From: Paramecium sonneborni
Lineage: Eukaryota > Ciliophora > Oligohymenophorea > Peniculida > Parameciidae
Direction: 5' to 3'
Length of the DNA: 40,569 bases
Assembly: GCA_905182985.1 (NCBI GenBank)
Contig: CAJJDN010000084.1
Span: 36,455-77,023 of the forward strand
The notes under the pieces were generated by a model. The model saw only the letters and a program-made list of their open reading frames with translations, was not told the origin of the DNA and did not search any database. Made by a program: the position numbers and the translations under genes. This document shows positions 36,701-40,569 of the stretch, in pieces. Every line of letters starts with the position of its first letter. The first letter of the stretch is position 1.

Positions 36701-39549
36701 ATGTAATTTTATTTAAAAACCTTCAATTAGATAATAACATTTGTTCATAATGTGATTATGGAATGGTATTCTTTGAAATTTAAGAATTTAAATAGATTAA
36801 AATTTAAAATCTTAATTGTAATTATAACACTATTAAAAAATTTGGGTGTTTATATTTTTACTAATAGAATGAAATCTAATCTAAAATTGTAATTGAGAAT
36901 TCAAATTTTCTTTTTAATAATGGTAGTCAAGGTACAGGGATTTTCTCGGAAAAAGCAAAAGTTAAATTAAAATAATGTTATGTAATTAAAAATTATGCAA
37001 AAGATTTTGGAGGAGGGTTATATTTTAAAGAAAATTGCTTTGATTTTTTAATTAGTCAATCATATATAATAGACAATAGAGCAAGAATTGGAGGTGGAAT
37101 ACATTTAGACAATAAATGTAATTTAAATAATAAAAATTTTTTATAATCAATTTTATTGTTCAATCAAGCTTAAGAATACGGTGATAATATTATAGAGATT
37201 CCTACTCATTTGGCTGTTTTTATAAATTCTATTGAAAATCCTTCTCAGTTATAATTTATAAATAATAAACAAATAAATATTTTAAATATTAAAACTTATA
37301 GAATGGTAGAATAAGGTAGTTAAATACTTACAAATGATTTATATATACCAAGTAATTAGATGATTAAAAATTTCAAAATTTTTGATATTCATAATTCAAA
37401 TTATAAGTCGTTTATAAAAGATATTCGTTTTTTTTATAAAAATAGTAGAAATGAAATCCTATTTAATCTATTTAATTCAAGTTGTAAAATAAAGAATAAA
37501 ATTATTACAAAAAATTTTTAAGAATTTAATCAAGATAGAGATGTTTAAACTTTATATTTTGAAAATTAAATGAATTCATTTGATTTTGGATCTTTATCAT
37601 TTAGCTTAGATCCTTATGAATAAAATTATAAATATTTATAGATTGAAATTAATTGTTAATTGAATGAATCAAACAATAATTTATTATATATAATAAATGC
37701 TAAAAGTTTAAAGTGTTAATTGGGTGAATTTTACATAAATAATGGATGTTAGATTTGTTAATCAGATTAAGGATATTATTCAGTAACATATAATACAACA
37801 AAATGTTCTATTTTTGATAAAAGTAAATATTCTGAAATAACTTAAAATATGATAAATTTGTTACCAGGATTTTGGAGACCAAATAATTTATCAGATTAAG
37901 CTGAATATTGTTTTAAAAATCCAAAGTTTTGTAATGGAGGTTGGTAGGTTGGTGATTATTCATGTAATTAAGGACATTTAGGTGGTTTATGTGAAGAATG
38001 TGATGTCTATAATATAAGAGGTTTTGGTAATTATTTTAAAAATTAGTGGGATTCATAATGTTTAGAGTGTTAAATTGAATGGAATAGTTTTTTTACATTT
38101 TTTATAGTAGGCATTTGGTATTATTTATAAAAATATAAATTTAGGTCATTTCTCTCAATATTTATGTCATTAAACAGCATTCATTCTTCTAATTTATTAT
38201 ATATTGCTCAAAGATTTAATAAAATATTATTTAAGCTAAATTAAGGTATTAGTAAAATTATTGTTAGATTTGGAAAGTATATAGATAAAATTATTAATAA
38301 ACTATCTCTGGATATTTTCTGTTATATTTACATTTAATATTGATTTTTCATTCTCTTTTATTGTTATTGAATAAACTAGTGATAGTTCTTATTTTATGGC
38401 TAAAGATTTAGATTGTTATTTATCTTATATAGAATAGATACCCATTATTTATTTAAAAATACTAACAATGTTAATCATAGTTATGATATAATTTAATATC
38501 ACTTTTGCAGTTTCTTATTTATATGCTTATATTAAAAAACATAAGTATGATTAAAGTATTCTATCAAATACAGCACTTTACTTATATGTTTTTAATTTTG
38601 CAGGATTAATAAAAATGTATTGAATTTATTTTCATAAGGTTTTCATCTGTGGTTTCTAAAAGATAAATATCCCATTTAGATTATATTCAAGGAGATCTAT
38701 CTATAAGATATGGTACTCAAAATCATTATATATGGATGTTTTATTTTATTTTACCTGGATTAATTATAGTAGGTATTTTTATTCCTATTTTTATTTCAAT
38801 CTTAATGATGATTAATAAAAATCGCTTAGATTAAATTAAACTTAGAAAACATATTTCTTATCTATTAAATGAATACAAAGAATAAAAATATTATTGGGAA
38901 TAAATTAAATTATTCAAAAAAGGAATTTTAATTTTTATACTTACAAATTTTGAAACTGATATTGTTTTAAAAGCTTCTTTATTAGGTTTGTGTTTGTTAA
39001 TCTATTAAATATTAACAACATTTCATTAGCCATTTATTAATTTAAAATTTAATTAATAAGATTTATAAAGTTGTTAAATTTGTTCAATATCAATATTTTT
39101 AGCCATTGTGAAATATATTTGTGAATAAAATAATTATTTGGGTCCCTCTATAACAATCTAAATCATTTTAATTGGATGCCTTATTAAATTGTGTTTTATT
39201 TTTACTTTAGGAATAGCCACAGCTTATTTATAAAAATATAAGCCCGTATTTCTTAATAAATTATATTTATTTCTAAATTCTAAAATACCAAATTTCAATT
39301 TTACAAAATTATTAAGAAATATTTTAAAAAAAGAAAATAAAAGAAAAAAAAGAATAAAATATTTATTCAAAACATTGAGAAATCATTTAATAAAATGTTC
39401 ATAAATCTAGTTAAGAAGCTAAAAGTAACTGTTAATTTTTATAAAAACTTAGATTATTTTTAAGTTCATCAAATTCAAAATTTATTAGTATAAGAAATCA
39501 TCAATTCATTTCACATATAATGGAAATTCATGAATCTAATAAAAGATGA
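30745..39549 (+). CDS. giant cysteine-rich beta-helix-like membrane protein, about 2893 aa, one frameshift
   Basis: Introns at 32479-32503, 33723-33747, 38246-38267, 38617-38638 and 39425-39452 restore one frame, apart from a +1 shift near 31035-31054. Coding length minus introns is 3n+1, as expected for one such shift. The N-terminal ectodomain has segments like NKWHIFDVNYYQLQFND and TYGLWSKFNPLS. Cysteine-rich furin-like modules follow (about 490-990: CHSDCLECDGPTNNDCLSC, CYRCLIENCQICQ, CPPLCQVCSD). A long Asn/Ile/Ser-rich region with short beta-strand repeats follows (about 1000-2330), including FGGGLYFKEN and IGGGIHLDNK, typical of pectin-lyase-like beta-helix (PMP-like) proteins. The end (about 2430-2850) has several membrane helices and a basic tail. 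This is a common ciliate surface family without assigned function. The start is uncertain: ATG 30745 is the most upstream one in frame and gives only a weak signal sequence. Confidence 0.8.
32479..33747 (+). other. two 25-nt introns in gene 7 (32479-32503 and 33723-33747)
   Basis: The first begins GTATATATAATC and ends ATATTTAG, phase 2, completing a cysteine codon (CYLC-PSIL). The second begins GTATCATTTATT and ends AAAACTAG, phase 0, avoiding a TGA soon after. Both flanks are cysteine-rich coding sequence. Confidence 0.8.
38246..39452 (+). other. three C-terminal introns of gene 7 (38246-38267, 38617-38638, 39425-39452)
   Basis: Lengths are 22, 22 and 28 nt. Each of the first two removes a frame that would end at TGA and joins membrane-region segments (FKLNQ-DLESIQIK; FAGLIKM-FSSVVSKRQ). 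The third is optional in the sense that both spliced and unspliced reading reach a TGA nearby; the spliced version ends at 39549, the unspliced at about 39530. Confidence 0.7.
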
Positions 39550-40569
39550 ATAAAATAATAGAAAATTATGCATAATAAATAATAAGGTTATTTTTAAAAT
39601 TATTAAAAAATATATTTTAATACTTCATTTTTAAAAAATTTAGCTTCATCTGAAATCTATATAAACGAAATTTCTTTAGAGAAACTATAAAAGAAAGTTA
39701 ATTTTTAAGTTGGGAAGATTTCAGATTTCAAGCTAAAGATCGACCAATTTTAATTACAAAAATTGGTGATTTCAAACCCCTCACTTTTTTTCTAGTTTTT
39801 CTATAAAATTAACAATTTATTAAAATTCATTTATATAAACTTTAATTAAAATTTTTCAAATTACTAAGGAAATCTAATATTAATCACTGTTTAATATCAT
39901 TTCTTAATTTAATTAATTAGATTTATAATCAAATTAGATAAACATACCTGATTTTATATTTTTTTGTTATTCCTTAAATTAATATGGTTATTTCAATTTC
40001 AATGTGCTAATATTTAAAAACTTAATTAAAAATTTATAAAGAGTCTAATTAAATTTTTTATTTTCTCTCTTTTATCAAAAATTATTAAATTTATAAATAT
40101 TTAACTACGATTCAAGTTTGCTTTTGAACTAACAATAAATAAAGTTTGAATTTTAAATTATTGTGTTAATTGTTAGATTGTAAACAGTAATATAAAAATT
40201 AACCGTGATAATTAAGTTTAATTTTGTGTCCTATCTTGAAGAATAAGATTAAAGTTAAATAATTATGACAATTATATTTAATTATACAATGGTTTTTAAA
40301 AAGTATCATAAATTTTCAGGGATTCTACTTTCTATGTAATTGTTAAATTTTCCAATATTTTCTTGAAATAGGGTATTATCTTTAAAAATTAAAATAGTTA
40401 AAGAAAAAATTCATTTTATTTATAAACCAAATTTTAATTTATTAAATTTATTAATCGATACTAAAATTATTATAGATAAGAATTAAAATATTTTTTATTA
40501 ATAATCAGCATAGTTTTTATTCGATATATTTTCTTAATTATATCTATTAGGAATGGATATCCCATGTAA
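39550..40569. other. right-end intergenic region
   Basis: AT-rich with no convincing gene. A minus-strand frame from ATG 40565 to TGA 40001-39999 is open for 188 codons, but its product has only one glycine and few acidic residues, as expected for translated spacer. No telomeric repeat is present. Confidence 0.4.

Noticed and set aside
321..39549. Reading the region as broken pseudogenes with many TAA and TAG stops
   Set aside because: The stops vanish with TAA and TAG as glutamine, and recognised domains then run through them without interruption.
39999..40565. Minus-strand ORF of 188 codons at the right edge
   Set aside because: It has one glycine and few acidic residues and no recognisable motif. 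Long open frames arise by chance when TGA is the only stop in AT-rich DNA.
1..40569. Telomere repeats, tRNA or rRNA genes and transposase genes
   Set aside because: None was recognised on reading the window. Small RNAs cannot be excluded by eye.

Overview
The window reads as nuclear DNA of a ciliate, most like a Paramecium macronuclear chromosome. It is strikingly AT-rich. Every long gene is open only if TAA and TAG are read as glutamine and TGA is the sole stop (genetic code 6). The genes are cut by tiny introns of 22-29 nt that begin GT (mostly GTA) and end AG. No telomere repeat, tRNA, rRNA, CRISPR array or transposase was seen. Read with the standard code the region looks like dozens of short ORFs; with code 6 it resolves into seven genes.

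Layout: (1) 321-1874, minus: MORN-repeat protein built of 138-bp double repeats. (2) 2194-7415, plus, divergent from gene 1: a 1732-aa SecA-type ATPase with a long ciliate-specific extension. (3) 8004-10376, plus: zinc-finger, coiled-coil and W/G repeat protein whose repeats each carry mini-introns at the same two places. (4) 10975-12519, plus: two-pass membrane protein with a glycosylated, cysteine-containing ectodomain. A roughly 2 kb stretch follows with a decayed coding fragment. (5) 14547-19535, plus: TmcB-like multi-pass membrane protein with one frameshift. (6) 20184-28549, minus: 2771-aa secreted or membrane protein with about 24 DUF4215-like cysteine-rich units and a C-terminal membrane bundle. 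(7) 30745-39549, plus, divergent from gene 6 across a 2.2 kb spacer: about 2.9-kaa cysteine-rich, beta-helix-like membrane protein with one frameshift. The last kilobase has no convincing gene.

Four of the seven genes (4-7) encode membrane or surface proteins, and 6 and 7 form a divergent pair of giant cysteine-rich ectodomain proteins. The strongest oddity is gene 3. Twelve phase-2 introns sit at two repeated positions and leave exons of 72 nt alternating with 84 or 102 nt. One repeat has no spliceable intron, but a 24-nt in-frame insert begins with an intact GTATAG donor exactly at the expected place, which looks like an exonised intron. Other points worth attention are two +1 frameshifts that can both be placed at a TGA-T site, a coding-like segment cut off from the SecA-type gene by a single TGA, and the shortage of introns whose length is a multiple of three.
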